A stretch of 64,000 nucleotides of DNA from Coriobacteriaceae bacterium (GTDB lineage: Bacteria; Actinomycetota; Coriobacteriia; Coriobacteriales; Atopobiaceae). Shown one piece after another: positions 36,759-46,185 of the stretch (position 1 is its first letter; the number at the start of each line of letters is the position of its first letter). Under the pieces are notes generated by a model, which searched no databases, was not told where the DNA came from, and saw only the letters and a list, made by a program, of their open reading frames with translations. Both the position numbers and the translations under genes were made by a program. The stretch lies in contig SFGZ01000001.1 of the NCBI GenBank assembly GCA_004557505.1, forward strand, positions 248,001 to 312,000. Direction: 5' to 3'.

Positions 36759-37818
36759 GCCCCAGCACATCTCGTATGCAGACGCCGGCGTCGACGTGGA
36801 CGAGGGTGCCCGCGCCGTCGACGCAATCAAGGCGGCCGTGGCCTCGACCAGCCGGCCCGAGGTCATTGGCGGTCTGGGCGGCTTTGGCTCGTGCTTCTCG
36901 GTGGCCGCATGCAAGGACATGGATGACCCGGTGCTGGTCTCGGGCACGGATGGCGTGGGTACCAAGCTTGCCATCGCGCAGCTGCTTGACCGCCACGAGA
37001 CCGTGGGCGAGGACCTTGTCGCCATGTGCGTGGACGACGTGGTGCCCATCGGCGCCGAGCCGCTGTTCTTCCTAGACTACATCGCCATCGGCAAGCTGCG
37101 CGCCGAGCACGTGGCCAGAATCGTGGGCGGCATTGCCGAAGGCTGCCGCAAGTCCGGCTGCGCTCTCGTTGGTGGCGAGATGGCCGAGCATCCCGGCGTC
37201 ATGGCAGCGGATGACTACGACCTGGCCGGCTTTGTGGTGGGCGTGGTGGACCGGCCCAAGATGATCGGCCCGCACCTGGTGCGCGAGGGCGACGTGATCC
37301 TGGGCCTTCCCAGCTCCGGCATCCACTCCAACGGCTACTCGCTTGTGCGCAAGGTGGCCATTGAGGGCAAGACCGTGGAGGAGCTCGAGCGGACGCTCCC
37401 CGAGCTTGGCGGCGAGAGTCTGGCGGACGCCGTGATGCGCCCCACCACCATCTATGCTGGCGGCCTGGTGCGTGCGCTTCGCGCCGGCGCGCCCATCCGC
37501 GCCATGGCCCACATCACCGGTGGCGGCATCACCGAGAACCTCAACCGCGCCCTGCCCGGCGACGTTGACGCCGTGGTCGACCGAGGCGGCGAGGGCGGTC
37601 CCGCGTGGGACGTGCCGCCGGTCATCGCGTACATGGTGCGCGCCGCGCACCTCACGCCCGACGAGGCGTACAAGACCTTCAACATGGGCGTTGGGATGAG
37701 CATCATCTGCGGTCGAGACGACGTGGACGAGGTCTGCGAGGGGCTTACCGCACAGGGCTTCTCGCCATTCGTGATGGGCGAGTGCGTGGCAGGCAAGGGC
37801 GAGGTGACCTATCGATGA
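36748..37818 (+). CDS. purM: Phosphoribosylformylglycinamidine cyclo-ligase
   Basis: AIR synthetase, 356 residues. The ATG at 36748 (MADKPQHISYADAG) has AGGAAGG 10 bases upstream; an earlier ATG at 36739 abuts the ribosome site. It overlaps the purF stop by 11 bases. Motifs are SYADAGVDVDEG near the start, VSGTDGVGTKLAIAQ, DVVPIGAEPLFFLDYIA, GGEMAEHPGVM and ITGGGITENLNRALP. It uses ATP to close the imidazole ring. The 3' end overlaps purN by 4 bases (ATGA). Confidence 0.95.
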
Positions 37819-38429
37819 GCATTAAGTTGGGGGTGCTGATAAGCGGGTCGGGCACCAACCTCCAAGCCCTCATCGACGCCATTGCGGCGGGTAGGCTTGA
37901 TGCCAGCATCGGACTGGTCGTGAGCTCGCGACCAAGCGCGTATGGGCTCAAGCGCGCCGAGGCGGCGGGCATCCAGACGCTCACGCTCTCAAAGGAGATC
38001 TACGCCGATCCCATGGTTGCCGACGAGATCATAGCCTCGGAGCTTCGCCGCGCCGGCGTCGACTACGTGCTCATGGCCGGCTACATGCGGATGGTACACG
38101 ATCCCATCCTGGCGGCCTTCCCCAACCGCGTGGTCAACATCCACCCGGCGCTGCTGCCTAGCTTCAAGGGGGCGCACGCCATCCAGGACGCCTTCGACTG
38201 CGGCGTCAAGGTCACGGGCGTCACGGTCCACTTTGCCAACAGCGATTACGACTGCGGTCCCATCATTGCGCAACGGCCGGTGGAGATTGGGGAGGGTTGG
38301 ACCGTCGAGCAGCTCGAGGCCCGCATCCACGAGGTCGAGCACGAGCTGTATCCACGCGTGGCCCAGCTCCTTGCGGAGGGGCGCGTACACGTGGTGGCCA
38401 ACGGCACCGTGGCAGTGGACCCGGCGTAG
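37815..38429 (+). CDS. purN: Phosphoribosylglycinamide formyltransferase
   Basis: 10-formyl-THF-dependent GAR transformylase, 204 residues. ATG at 37815 overlaps the purM stop (ATGA). It begins MSIKLGVLISGSGTNLQALIDAI. The catalytic region is NIHPALLPSFKGAHAIQDAF, with Asn, His and later Asp (YDCGPIIAQ). It completes the purE-srtB-purF-purM-purN run. Confidence 0.95.
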   Translation: MSIKLGVLISGSGTNLQALIDAIAAGRLDASIGLVVSSRPSAYGLKRAEAAGIQTLTLSKEIYADPMVADEIIASELRRAGVDYVLMAGYMRMVHDPILAAFPNRVVNIHPALLPSFKGAHAIQDAFDCGVKVTGVTVHFANSDYDCGPIIAQRPVEIGEGWTVEQLEARIHEVEHELYPRVAQLLAEGRVHVVANGTVAVDPA

Positions 38430-38547
38430 GCCTTCTCAGCGAATCTTATGTGCGCGGGTGGCTTGGAGCGTCACAAGCACCAAGCAGATAGGAAGGGCCC
38501 GGGGTCGGAATCATGGTGTTCCGGCTCCGGGTCCCTCTCGCCGCGCG

Positions 38548-39336
38548 CTACGCTTCCGGCTCCACGCGGCGGATTTCGTGGATGCCGGCCTCAAGGAGTA
38601 CCTGGACGTCCTCGTCGGTGGCACCGGTGTCGGTGATGAGCAGCGCCACGCGGTTGAGCGGCGCGTATGAGAATCCGGCGCCGATGCCAAGCTTGCTTGA
38701 GTCCGCGAGCAGCACCAGGCGGTCGGAGCGCTCTACCATGAGCGAGTTCACGGTGGCCTCCTGCTGCGTTGTCGAGGTCACACCCGCCGTGAGGGAGATG
38801 CCCGCACACCCCACAAAGCAGGTTGACGCGGCCACGCTCCGCACGTTGTTGAGCGCGAACTCCCCCGAGAGCACACCGCGCGGCGGGCGAATCTCGCCTC
38901 CCGTGACCAAGATCATCCCACTGGGGGGTATGGGTAGCCGCTGTGCCCGCGCACTGTTGGTGACCACGGTCACGCCCTCGGCGATGATATGGGGCACTAC
39001 GGCGAGGGCGGTGGAGCTGGTGTTTAGAAAGAGCAGCTCGTGGTCAAGCACGAGCTTGGCGGCCGCCTTGGCGATGGCGGCCTTCTGGGGCTCAAGGGGA
39101 CCTGCCTCGGTCGGCTTCTCGCCCCGCTGAGAGCGCTCTGCAAGCACGGCTTCCCCATAGCGCCTGCTGGCGATGCCCCGCTCCTCCAGGTAGTCAAGGT
39201 CGCGTCTCACGGTGAGCTGCGAGACGCCCAGCCGTTCGGCGAGCGCGGTCACGCTTGCCCGTCCCTTCTCCCTGAGGATTTCCGCGATGATCTGCCTGCG
39301 CTGCTGCACAAACGGCCGTGTCTTCTCGGCACCCAT
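38548..39336 (-). CDS. DeoR-family repressor, likely regulator of the ascorbate locus
   Basis: A 262-residue DeoR-family regulator divergent from the PTS genes. Its N-terminal winged helix is RRQIIAEILREKGRASVTALAERLGVSQLTVRRDLDYLEERGI (residues ~13-57). The C-terminal sugar-phosphate-sensing (DeoRC) domain has NTSSTALAVVPHI and GCAGISLTAG. The position and family match UlaR, the ascorbate regulator; regulation of the ula genes is inferred. Several GAACAT-type sites lie in the shared intergenic region. Confidence 0.85.
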   Translation of the reverse strand: MGAEKTRPFVQQRRQIIAEILREKGRASVTALAERLGVSQLTVRRDLDYLEERGIASRRYGEAVLAERSQRGEKPTEAGPLEPQKAAIAKAAAKLVLDHELLFLNTSSTALAVVPHIIAEGVTVVTNSARAQRLPIPPSGMILVTGGEIRPPRGVLSGEFALNNVRSVAASTCFVGCAGISLTAGVTSTTQQEATVNSLMVERSDRLVLLADSSKLGIGAGFSYAPLNRVALLITDTGATDEDVQVLLEAGIHEIRRVEPEA

Positions 39337-39639
39337 GGTTCGTACCTCCCTGGCTGCATCACTTGGTAGTTTCTATCGGTTAGCGTAGTCTAACGACGAA
39401 CATTTTGAGCGTTGTAATCCAGATTCAACCTACGCACACCAAAATTGAACAATATGAATGTTTGGAATGACCGTTTGTAGAAATAATCCTACCGTCCACA
39501 GTAAATCTGTGTAAAATGAACGAATGTTCTGCGCGATTAAGTGATTATAGGCATAACAAAATGTTCCAAACGTTCTTAAATGTACAAAACGAACATGAGG
39601 AACATGACATAAGAGCAGGTAGGAAAGGAGAGGTTCCGA
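39337..39639. promoter_or_regulatory. DeoR-ula intergenic operator region
   Basis: 303 bases with repeated GAACAT/ATGTTC elements: GAACATTT at 39398, the dyad GAACGAATGTTC at 39518-39529, ATGTTC at 39561-39566 with GTTC repeated at 39572, and the direct repeat GAACATGAGGAACAT at 39591-39605. A -10-like TAAAAT lies at 39512-39517, immediately before the dyad. This suggests control by the divergent DeoR protein. No gene is present. Confidence 0.55.
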
Positions 39640-40122
39640 ATGCTTCTGAAGGAAATCGTCGAGAAGAGGCGCTATGCCTTCACCGAAGGCCCGCTGGATT
39701 GGAGGCAGGCGCTGCGGGAGTGTTGCAAGCCCCTCGAGGAGGAGGGTCTGGTCGATCCCGTCTACGCGGACGTCATCATCAAGAACGTCGAGAAGTACGG
39801 GCCATACATCGTCCTCGTGCCCGGCGTGGCCATGCCCCATACCACCGAGAATGCCCAGGGCTGCAACGGCACTGGCATCGGCTTCATGCGCTGCGCCCAG
39901 CCCGTCCACTTTGACGAGGAGGGTCACAGCCCCGAGAAAGACGCCCAGATCTTCTTCACCCTGTGCTCTACGAATCAAGCCGAGCACTTCCAGAACATGC
40001 AGCGCCTGATGGCGGTCCTCACCAACGACGAGGCGGTGGAGAAGCTAAGGTCCGCCATCACAGCCGAGGATCTCCTGGCCATTGACGGCATGGTGGACGA
40101 GTCTTCCTTCGTCGACGCCTAG
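39640..40122 (+). CDS. PTS ascorbate-type EIIA component
   Basis: A 160-residue PTS EIIA type-2 domain protein (UlaC-like). ATG at 39640 follows GGAAAGGAGAGG. The phosphorylated His lies in PGVAMPHTTEN (residue ~67). It passes phosphate from HPr to the IIB subunit for uptake of L-ascorbate. It opens the operon IIA-IIC-IIB. Confidence 0.88.
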   Translation: MLLKEIVEKRRYAFTEGPLDWRQALRECCKPLEEEGLVDPVYADVIIKNVEKYGPYIVLVPGVAMPHTTENAQGCNGTGIGFMRCAQPVHFDEEGHSPEKDAQIFFTLCSTNQAEHFQNMQRLMAVLTNDEAVEKLRSAITAEDLLAIDGMVDESSFVDA

Positions 40123-40175
40123 GCGGCCCAAACGGAAAGGGGCGGATGTGCCGTCCCCTAAAAGAAAGGAAACCA

Positions 40176-41678
40176 ATGGATATCTTGATGGGCGTCTGGA
40201 CGTGGATTGCCAGCAACATCATCACCCAGCCCGCGTATTTCATCGGCCTCATCGTCGTCCTTGGCTATGCGCTTCTGAAGAAGCCATGGTATGAGATTCT
40301 CGCCGGCTTCATCAAGGCCGTCATCGGCTACCAGATCCTCATGGTGGGCTCCTCCGGCCTTACGACCGCCTTCCGCCCCATCCTCGTGGGCCTGGAGTCC
40401 CGCTTCAACCTTTCGGCCATGGTCATCGACCCGTACTTCGGCCAGAACGCCATCCAGGCCGCCATGGAGGACACGGGTGCCGGCGCGCTGCCGTTCATCT
40501 CGGGTAAGTCCTTCTCTCTCGTCATGTTTTTGCTGCTCTTTGCATTTGTCTTGAACATTGTGCTTGTGGCGGCCAAGAGGTGGACCAAGTGCCGCGCGCT
40601 CTTCACTACGGGCCACGTGCAGGTGCAGCAGGCCTCTACGGCGTTCCTGCTGATCCTCTTCTGCTTCCCCGCCCTGAAGGACCAGGACTGGGCCGTGCTC
40701 GCCATCATGACCGTGCTTTTGGGCCTCTACTGGGCCGTGGGCTCGAACCTCTGCATTCGTCCCACGCAAGAGCTCACCGACGGCGCCGGACTCACGGTTG
40801 CCCACCAGCAGATGTTTGGCATCTACACCGCCTCCAAGGCCGCCGAGTGGCTGAACAGGCACTCCAAGAAGGAGTCCAGGAACGTCGATGACATCAAGCT
40901 CCCGGGCTTCCTCAAGATCTTCAACGAGAACCTTGTGGCAACGGCCGTCCTCATGACCGCGTTCTTTGGCGCCATCCTCGTCATCTTGGGTCGTGACTTC
41001 CTTGTCGCCGGTGGCTTCATGACCGAGAAGCAAGACTTCTTCATGTACATCCTGACCACGTCCTTCTCGTTCGCTGTGTACCTCTCGATCCTGCAGCTGG
41101 GCGTCCGCACCTTTGTGACCGAGCTCACCAACTCCTTCCAGGGAATCTCATCCAAGCTTCTCAAGGGCTCTGTCCCCGGCGTCGACTGCGCCGTCACCTT
41201 TGGCTTTGGCGCCCCCAATGCTGTGACCATCGGATTCCTCTTCGGCGCCCTGGGACAGTTCCTGGCCATCGGCCTGCTCATCCTGCTCAAGAGCCCCGTG
41301 GTGGTCATGGCAGGCTTCGTGCCCCTGTTCTTTGACAATGCCGTTATCGGCGTGTATGCCAACAACAAGGGCGGACTGCGTGCCTGCTGCATCCTGCCCT
41401 TCGTCTCCGGCCTGCTCCAGGTCTTTGGCTCCGCGATTATCGCTGGCTGGGTGGGCGTCGCCGCCTACGGTGGCTACCTCGGTATGTGGGACTGGGCGGT
41501 CGTATGGCCTGCCATGACCGCGGTCATGAAGTACCTCTCCTACGCCGGCATCGCCCTCTGCGCCGTGGCCCTCATCGCCATCCCGCAGATCCAGTACCGC
41601 AAGCACAAGGAGACCTACTTCCTTGAGGTCGAGGACTGGGAGAAGTGCAAGGAGATGCGTGCCGACGGCATCAAGTAG
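40176..41678 (+). CDS. ulaA: PTS ascorbate-type EIIC permease (UlaA/SgaT)
   Basis: A 500-residue membrane permease of the L-ascorbate PTS family. ATG at 40176 (MDILMGVWTWIASNIITQPAYFIG) follows AAAGGA. About ten hydrophobic helices, with AVTFGFGAPNAVTIGFLFGALGQFLA typical for UlaA near residue 345. Residues around 220-250 form a soluble loop (WLNRHSKKESRNVDDIK). It transports ascorbate and releases ascorbate-6-phosphate inside. Confidence 0.92.
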   Translation: MDILMGVWTWIASNIITQPAYFIGLIVVLGYALLKKPWYEILAGFIKAVIGYQILMVGSSGLTTAFRPILVGLESRFNLSAMVIDPYFGQNAIQAAMEDTGAGALPFISGKSFSLVMFLLLFAFVLNIVLVAAKRWTKCRALFTTGHVQVQQASTAFLLILFCFPALKDQDWAVLAIMTVLLGLYWAVGSNLCIRPTQELTDGAGLTVAHQQMFGIYTASKAAEWLNRHSKKESRNVDDIKLPGFLKIFNENLVATAVLMTAFFGAILVILGRDFLVAGGFMTEKQDFFMYILTTSFSFAVYLSILQLGVRTFVTELTNSFQGISSKLLKGSVPGVDCAVTFGFGAPNAVTIGFLFGALGQFLAIGLLILLKSPVVVMAGFVPLFFDNAVIGVYANNKGGLRACCILPFVSGLLQVFGSAIIAGWVGVAAYGGYLGMWDWAVVWPAMTAVMKYLSYAGIALCAVALIAIPQIQYRKHKETYFLEVEDWEKCKEMRADGIK

Positions 41679-41747
41679 CGCCGAGCACCACCGCACCTCG
41701 CAAGATTCGGGCCGTGGCTTGCCCGGCCCCAAGGAAAGGAGAAAAAC

Positions 41748-42056
41748 ATGAACGCCAAGATCCTCGTCGCCTGCGCCAACGGAGCCGGAACCTCCCTCAT
41801 GATGAAAATGACCTGCGAGCGCGTCACCAAGAAGCTCGGCATGGGCGTCTCCGACATCCACCACTGCGCGCTCTCCGAGGGCGTCTCGTGCGCGCGCCAA
41901 TACGACATCGTGTTCAGCCCGCTCAACTTCAAGGACATGTACGCCGACGCCGAGAAGGCCGGCGTGACCATCATCGGCCTGCGCAACGTCCTCTCCGACA
42001 AGGAGATGGAGACTGCCCTCGTGGAGACTGGCATGGCCGAGAAGTTCAAGGCGTAG
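41748..42056 (+). CDS. ulaB: PTS ascorbate-type EIIB component
   Basis: A 102-residue EIIB with the phosphorylated Cys in ILVACANGAGTS (C9). It receives phosphate from EIIA and gives it to the sugar bound on EIIC. The gene lies 69 bases after ulaA with ribosome site AAAGGAG. Confidence 0.92.
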   Translation: MNAKILVACANGAGTSLMMKMTCERVTKKLGMGVSDIHHCALSEGVSCARQYDIVFSPLNFKDMYADAEKAGVTIIGLRNVLSDKEMETALVETGMAEKFKA

Positions 42057-42071
42057 GGGGCTGGTGCCACG

Positions 42072-43127
42072 ATGGAGTTCACCAAGAAGGTCATTGCCGA
42101 GATGCCCAAGGCCTACGCCGTCGGTGCCTTCGACGGCCCGGACGCGCGGAGCTTTGTGGTGGGCGTCGAGAAGGATGGCCCCATCCGCCGCTTTGCGCTT
42201 GAGGGCACCGCGATGGAGACCGTGGCGGAGGGCCCGGGCGGCGTCATGACGGTGACGCAGGTTCCCGGCCGGGACGATCAGCTGCTTGCCACCTGCGAGT
42301 TCTTCTCCCCGAACTTCGGCGGGGATACGGCGCACATCCGCACCTACACGCGCGCCGCAGACGGCACCTGGGACAGCACCAAGCTCTGCGACCTGCCCTA
42401 CGTACATCGCTTTGGCCTGCTCACGGGTGCTGACGGGCAGCTCTGGCTCATAGCGTGCACCATCAAGGGCGCATGCCGCCAGATAAAGAACGACTGGCAG
42501 CGCCCGGGTGCCGTGTGGGCGGCTCCGCTCGACGGATGCCTGGAAGATCACGACGACGCCAACCAGATCGAGCTCACCGAACTTGCCGGCTGCCAGCTGC
42601 AAAACCATGGCTTCTGGGTGGCGCCCGACAGGAGCTACGCCCTCATCTCCACGGCGGCGGGGGTCTTCCGCTACATGCCGCCCGCCACTCCCGTCGGGTC
42701 CTGGGACGTGGCCTGCCTCATCGTCCAGCCCACGAGCGACATCTGCGTGGCTGATTTTGACGGCGACGGCGAGGACGAGATCTTGACCCTCTCGTCCTTC
42801 CATGGCGACACCCTCTCCATCTGGCATGCGGGTGCGGCGTCAGACACTTACGAGCGCGTGTGGGAAGACCCCGAGAAGCGACCGTTCTTGCACGCTATCT
42901 GGTCCGGCGAGCTGGGCGGCACCGTGTGTGCCGTGGTGGGCAACCGCAAGGGCGGACGTGATCTCCTGCGCGTCTTCTACGCCGATGGTAGCTACCAGGT
43001 TGAGGCTATCGACCACGACCGTGGCCCTGCTAACTGCTTGGTCACCATGGACGAGAGCGGCACGCAGCGCGTGGTGGCGGCCAATCGCGAGACGGACGAG
43101 GTCGCGCTCTACGAGCTTGTGCGATAG
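42072..43127 (+). CDS. Cytoplasmic propeller-like protein in the ascorbate operon
   Basis: A 351-residue protein with no signal peptide or membrane helix. Its repeated Trp/Asp/Gly-rich beta-strand pattern and CVADFDGDGEDEILTLSSFHGD (residue ~225) match FG-GAP/VCBS-type propeller blades with a calcium-binding loop. It starts 15 bases after the IIB stop with a weak ribosome site and is in the same orientation, so it is probably co-transcribed. It is not one of the classic ula genes. A lactonase-like or sensor role is speculation; I cannot assign a function. Confidence 0.65.
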   Translation: MEFTKKVIAEMPKAYAVGAFDGPDARSFVVGVEKDGPIRRFALEGTAMETVAEGPGGVMTVTQVPGRDDQLLATCEFFSPNFGGDTAHIRTYTRAADGTWDSTKLCDLPYVHRFGLLTGADGQLWLIACTIKGACRQIKNDWQRPGAVWAAPLDGCLEDHDDANQIELTELAGCQLQNHGFWVAPDRSYALISTAAGVFRYMPPATPVGSWDVACLIVQPTSDICVADFDGDGEDEILTLSSFHGDTLSIWHAGAASDTYERVWEDPEKRPFLHAIWSGELGGTVCAVVGNRKGGRDLLRVFYADGSYQVEAIDHDRGPANCLVTMDESGTQRVVAANRETDEVALYELVR

Positions 43128-43237
43128 GGACATGCGGGGCGCGGGCCGGGCCGCCGCGGCCGCCCGTCTGGCCTGGCCAGGGCATGCTCGCCCCGCGCGC
43201 CCAAACGCTGAGGAAGGCAATGACAAAGGAGGAACCA

Positions 43238-44356
43238 ATGTCAGCAATTGACGAGGTCACCCGCGAGAAGTGGATCATGAACACGTTCCCAGAGTGGGGC
43301 ACGTGGCTCAACGAGGACATGGAGGCGGCCAAGCCCGCCCCCGGCACCGTGGAGATGTGGTGGCTTGGCTGCACCGGCATCTACATGAAGACGCCGTCCG
43401 AGACCGCCATCACCATCGACCTTTGGACCGGCAACGGCAAGCGCACGCACGGCGACGGCAAGATGAAGGTTGGCCACCAGATGGCCAACATGGCCGGCTG
43501 CCGCAAGATGCAGCCCAACCTTCGCAACATCCCCTACGTCTTCGACCCCTTTGCCATCAAGCGCGTGGACGCCGTGCTGGCAACGCACTACCACCAGGAC
43601 CACATGTCCAAGGAGTTTGCGGCCCATGTCATCCAGTCCGGCATGACCACCACCGACGCCGACGGGCGCGAGATTCCCGTGCCGTTCATCGGCCCCCAGA
43701 AGTCCGTGGACTTCTGGCTTAGGTGGGGCGTGCCCGAGGATCGCTGCATCGTGGTCAAGCCCGGCGACCACATCCAGGTGGGCGACATCGAGATCATCGC
43801 CATGGACTCGTTTGACCGCACCTGCATCACCACCACCGACTCCACTGGCCCGGACCGCGAGGACCTCTGGGGCAAGTGCCCCATGGACATGGATGAGAAG
43901 GCCGTGAACTACCTCCTGCGCACTCCGGGCGGCAACATCTACCACAGCGGCGACTCGCACTACTCCATCTACTTTGCCAAGCACGGCAAGGACATCGAGA
44001 GGCTCTACGGCGGCGTTGACGTGGCATTTGGCTCCTATGGATGCAACCCCGTAGGCATGCAGGACAAGATGGAGGCCTCCGACATCCTGCGCATGGCCGA
44101 GGCATTGCGCGCCAAGGTCGTGATCCCCATCCACTGGGACGTGTGGACCAACTTTGAGGCCGACCTCAACGAGATCGAGACCCTCTACCAGATGCGCCGC
44201 GAGCGCCTGGGCTACACCTTCAAGCCGTACTACTGGAAGGTGGGCGGCCACTACACATATCCCACGGACGCCAGCAAGAAGTACTTCGTCTACCAGCGTG
44301 GCTTTGAGGACTGCTTTGAAGAGGAGCCCAACGTCCCGTTCCGCTCGGTGCTCTAG
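43238..44356 (+). CDS. ulaG: L-ascorbate-6-phosphate lactonase
   Basis: A 372-residue metallo-beta-lactamase-fold enzyme that opens the lactone of ascorbate-6-phosphate to 3-keto-L-gulonate-6-phosphate. ATG at 43238 follows AAAGGAGG; an in-frame upstream ATG lacks it. It begins MSAIDEVTREKWIMNTFPEWGTWLNED, the typical UlaG start. The metal site is THYHQDH (HxHxDH), later YHSGDSHYS and PIHWDVWTNF. It is the key catabolic enzyme of the locus. Confidence 0.93.
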   Translation: MSAIDEVTREKWIMNTFPEWGTWLNEDMEAAKPAPGTVEMWWLGCTGIYMKTPSETAITIDLWTGNGKRTHGDGKMKVGHQMANMAGCRKMQPNLRNIPYVFDPFAIKRVDAVLATHYHQDHMSKEFAAHVIQSGMTTTDADGREIPVPFIGPQKSVDFWLRWGVPEDRCIVVKPGDHIQVGDIEIIAMDSFDRTCITTTDSTGPDREDLWGKCPMDMDEKAVNYLLRTPGGNIYHSGDSHYSIYFAKHGKDIERLYGGVDVAFGSYGCNPVGMQDKMEASDILRMAEALRAKVVIPIHWDVWTNFEADLNEIETLYQMRRERLGYTFKPYYWKVGGHYTYPTDASKKYFVYQRGFEDCFEEEPNVPFRSVL

Positions 44357-44387
44357 GGCCTTCGCCCGCAATTGATCGCTGTTGGGG

Positions 44388-44418
44388 AGGGCCGACCGTT
44401 CACGTGGGCGTCGGCCCT
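44388..44418 (+). promoter_or_regulatory. Intra-operon hairpin between ulaG and ulaE
   Basis: AGGGCCGAC (44388-44396) pairs with GTCGGCCCT (44410-44418), followed by TCCTCCTT. It may attenuate or partly terminate transcription between the two genes. Confidence 0.45.
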
Positions 44419-44445
44419 TCCTCCTTGGGGAGTTAGGAGGAAACA

Positions 44446-45303
44446 ATGGCTGCACCTTATCTGCTTGGCATGTACGAGAAGGCCGTGCCGGCCGACCTCA
44501 CCTGGGGAGAGCGGCTGGGCGTGGCCCGTGAGAGCGGCTTTGACTACGTCGAGATCTCCATCGACGAGTCCGACGCTAGGCTCGAGCGCCTTGACTGGAC
44601 GCCCGGCAGGCGACGCGAGCTCTTGAGGGTCCAGGACGAGGCCCGGCTGCCCATCCGCTCCATGTGCCTTTCCGGCCACCGCAAGTACCCTCTCGGCGCA
44701 AGCGATCCCGGGGTGCGCGCAAAGAGCCTCAAGATCATGGAGAAGGCCTTGGATCTTGCGTGCGACCTGGGTATCCGCACGATTCAACTTGCCGGCTACG
44801 ACGTGTATTACGAGGAAGGCACCAAGGACACGCGCGCGTGGTTTGCCGAGAACCTCGCCAAGTCCGTCGAGATGGCCGCCAAGCGCGGCGTGCTTCTGGG
44901 CTTTGAGACCATGGAGACCCCCTTCATGGACACCGTTGAGAAGGCCATGAGGTACGTGGGTGAAATCGATAGCCCCTACCTGGGCGTCTATCCCGACATG
45001 GGCAACCTCACCAACGCGAGCCTCCTCTACGGCAAATCCGTGGCGGATGACTGCAAGACGGGCCGCGGGCACATCGTGGCCGCCCACTGCAAGGAGACCG
45101 TCGCCGGCAGGTACCGCGAGGTGCCGTTTGGCACGGGTACGACCGACTGGGGGGCGCTCGACGAGGTCGTGTGCCAGGGCGTGCGCCGCTTCGTGGCCGA
45201 GTTCTGGTACGCGGGCTCCGACGAGTGGCGCCGCGAGACGGCCGAGGCGGCAGCGTTCGTGCGCAATAGGATCGACGCCGCGTTTGCGCGGACTGGACAC
45301 TGA
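44446..45303 (+). CDS. ulaE: L-ribulose/xylulose-5-phosphate 3-epimerase
   Basis: A 285-residue TIM-barrel epimerase (UlaE/SgbU type) acting on L-xylulose-5-phosphate. ATG at 44446 has AGGAGG upstream. Motifs: YVEISIDESDARLERLDW, RSMCLSGHRKYPLGASD, ETMETPFMDTVEKA and VAAHCKETVAGRYREVPFGTG, with the metal-binding Glu, Asp and His. It belongs to the operon. Confidence 0.92.
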   Translation: MAAPYLLGMYEKAVPADLTWGERLGVARESGFDYVEISIDESDARLERLDWTPGRRRELLRVQDEARLPIRSMCLSGHRKYPLGASDPGVRAKSLKIMEKALDLACDLGIRTIQLAGYDVYYEEGTKDTRAWFAENLAKSVEMAAKRGVLLGFETMETPFMDTVEKAMRYVGEIDSPYLGVYPDMGNLTNASLLYGKSVADDCKTGRGHIVAAHCKETVAGRYREVPFGTGTTDWGALDEVVCQGVRRFVAEFWYAGSDEWRRETAEAAAFVRNRIDAAFARTGH

Positions 45304-45304
45304 C

Positions 45305-46162
45305 GTGGACGAACGGGCGACCATACCCGGCTCTCGCCGCAATCCTGGCACGGCCGACGGCCTCTATGCGTTCTTCGACATCGACGGTACCCTTGTCCAC
45401 CGCGACAAAGAGCAGCCGAACGGTGTGCCGTCCCCTGCCGTTGCCACGGCGCTGGACGCCTTTGTGGCCGCAGGCGGCTCCTGCGTGCTCTGCACGGGTC
45501 GTCCGCGGGGGCTTGTGGTGCCAGAGGTGCTGGCGCTGCCCTTCTCGGGATGCGTGACCATGGACGGCGCGCACGTCGAGATGGGCGGGCGCGTTGTGCG
45601 TGACGTGGCCATTCCGCCGAGCCTGGTGTGGGAGGCACTTCGCGAGATGGAGGCCCTGGACATCTCGGCAATCTTCGAGAGCGTGGAGCTCAACGTCTCG
45701 CTCGACCGAGGCGAGAACTGGTTTCCCTCGGTGCCGTCGCCCACAACCGCCGAGGGAATTCGCGCGCTCAAGCCCGACCTGCGCTTCTCGAAGGCGGTCT
45801 TTCACAACCACGAGCTCCAGAAGTTCAAGGAAAGCAGCTTCCTACGGGAGAGCTTCGTGCTCTACCACCTGGACAACGGAATGATCGAGGTCACAGTCGA
45901 GGGCATCGACAAGGGCACCGGGCTCCTTGCCTACACGGCGGCCCTGCCCCAGCCGCCGGTGCGCACGTACGCCTTTGGCGACTCGGAGAACGACATGCCC
46001 ATGCTTAGTGCGGCTGACGTGGCGGTGGCCATGGGCAACGCGCTTCCCCACGTTATTGAGCTTGCACGCAGCCGTGGCGGCTTTGTCACCGATCCGGTGC
46101 TCGAGGACGGCGTCGCCACATTCATCAACAAACAGATTCTCGGATTGGATTCGGCCCGATAG
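45305..46162 (+). CDS. Cof-type HAD hydrolase
   Basis: A 285-residue HAD-superfamily phosphatase (Cof subtype). Start is taken as GTG at 45305, one base after the ulaE stop; no ribosome site is clear, so translation is probably coupled. Motifs: FFDIDGTLVHRD (nucleophile Asp, residue ~24), LCTGRPRG, and the GDSENDMPML near residue 223. The cap domain is of the Cof type (a sugar-phosphate or nucleotide phosphatase). It is not a classic ula gene; it may remove a phosphorylated intermediate, which is inferred. Confidence 0.8.
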   Translation: MDERATIPGSRRNPGTADGLYAFFDIDGTLVHRDKEQPNGVPSPAVATALDAFVAAGGSCVLCTGRPRGLVVPEVLALPFSGCVTMDGAHVEMGGRVVRDVAIPPSLVWEALREMEALDISAIFESVELNVSLDRGENWFPSVPSPTTAEGIRALKPDLRFSKAVFHNHELQKFKESSFLRESFVLYHLDNGMIEVTVEGIDKGTGLLAYTAALPQPPVRTYAFGDSENDMPMLSAADVAVAMGNALPHVIELARSRGGFVTDPVLEDGVATFINKQILGLDSAR

Positions 46163-46185
46163 GGGTCGGGAGAGGAAGGGCAGAC

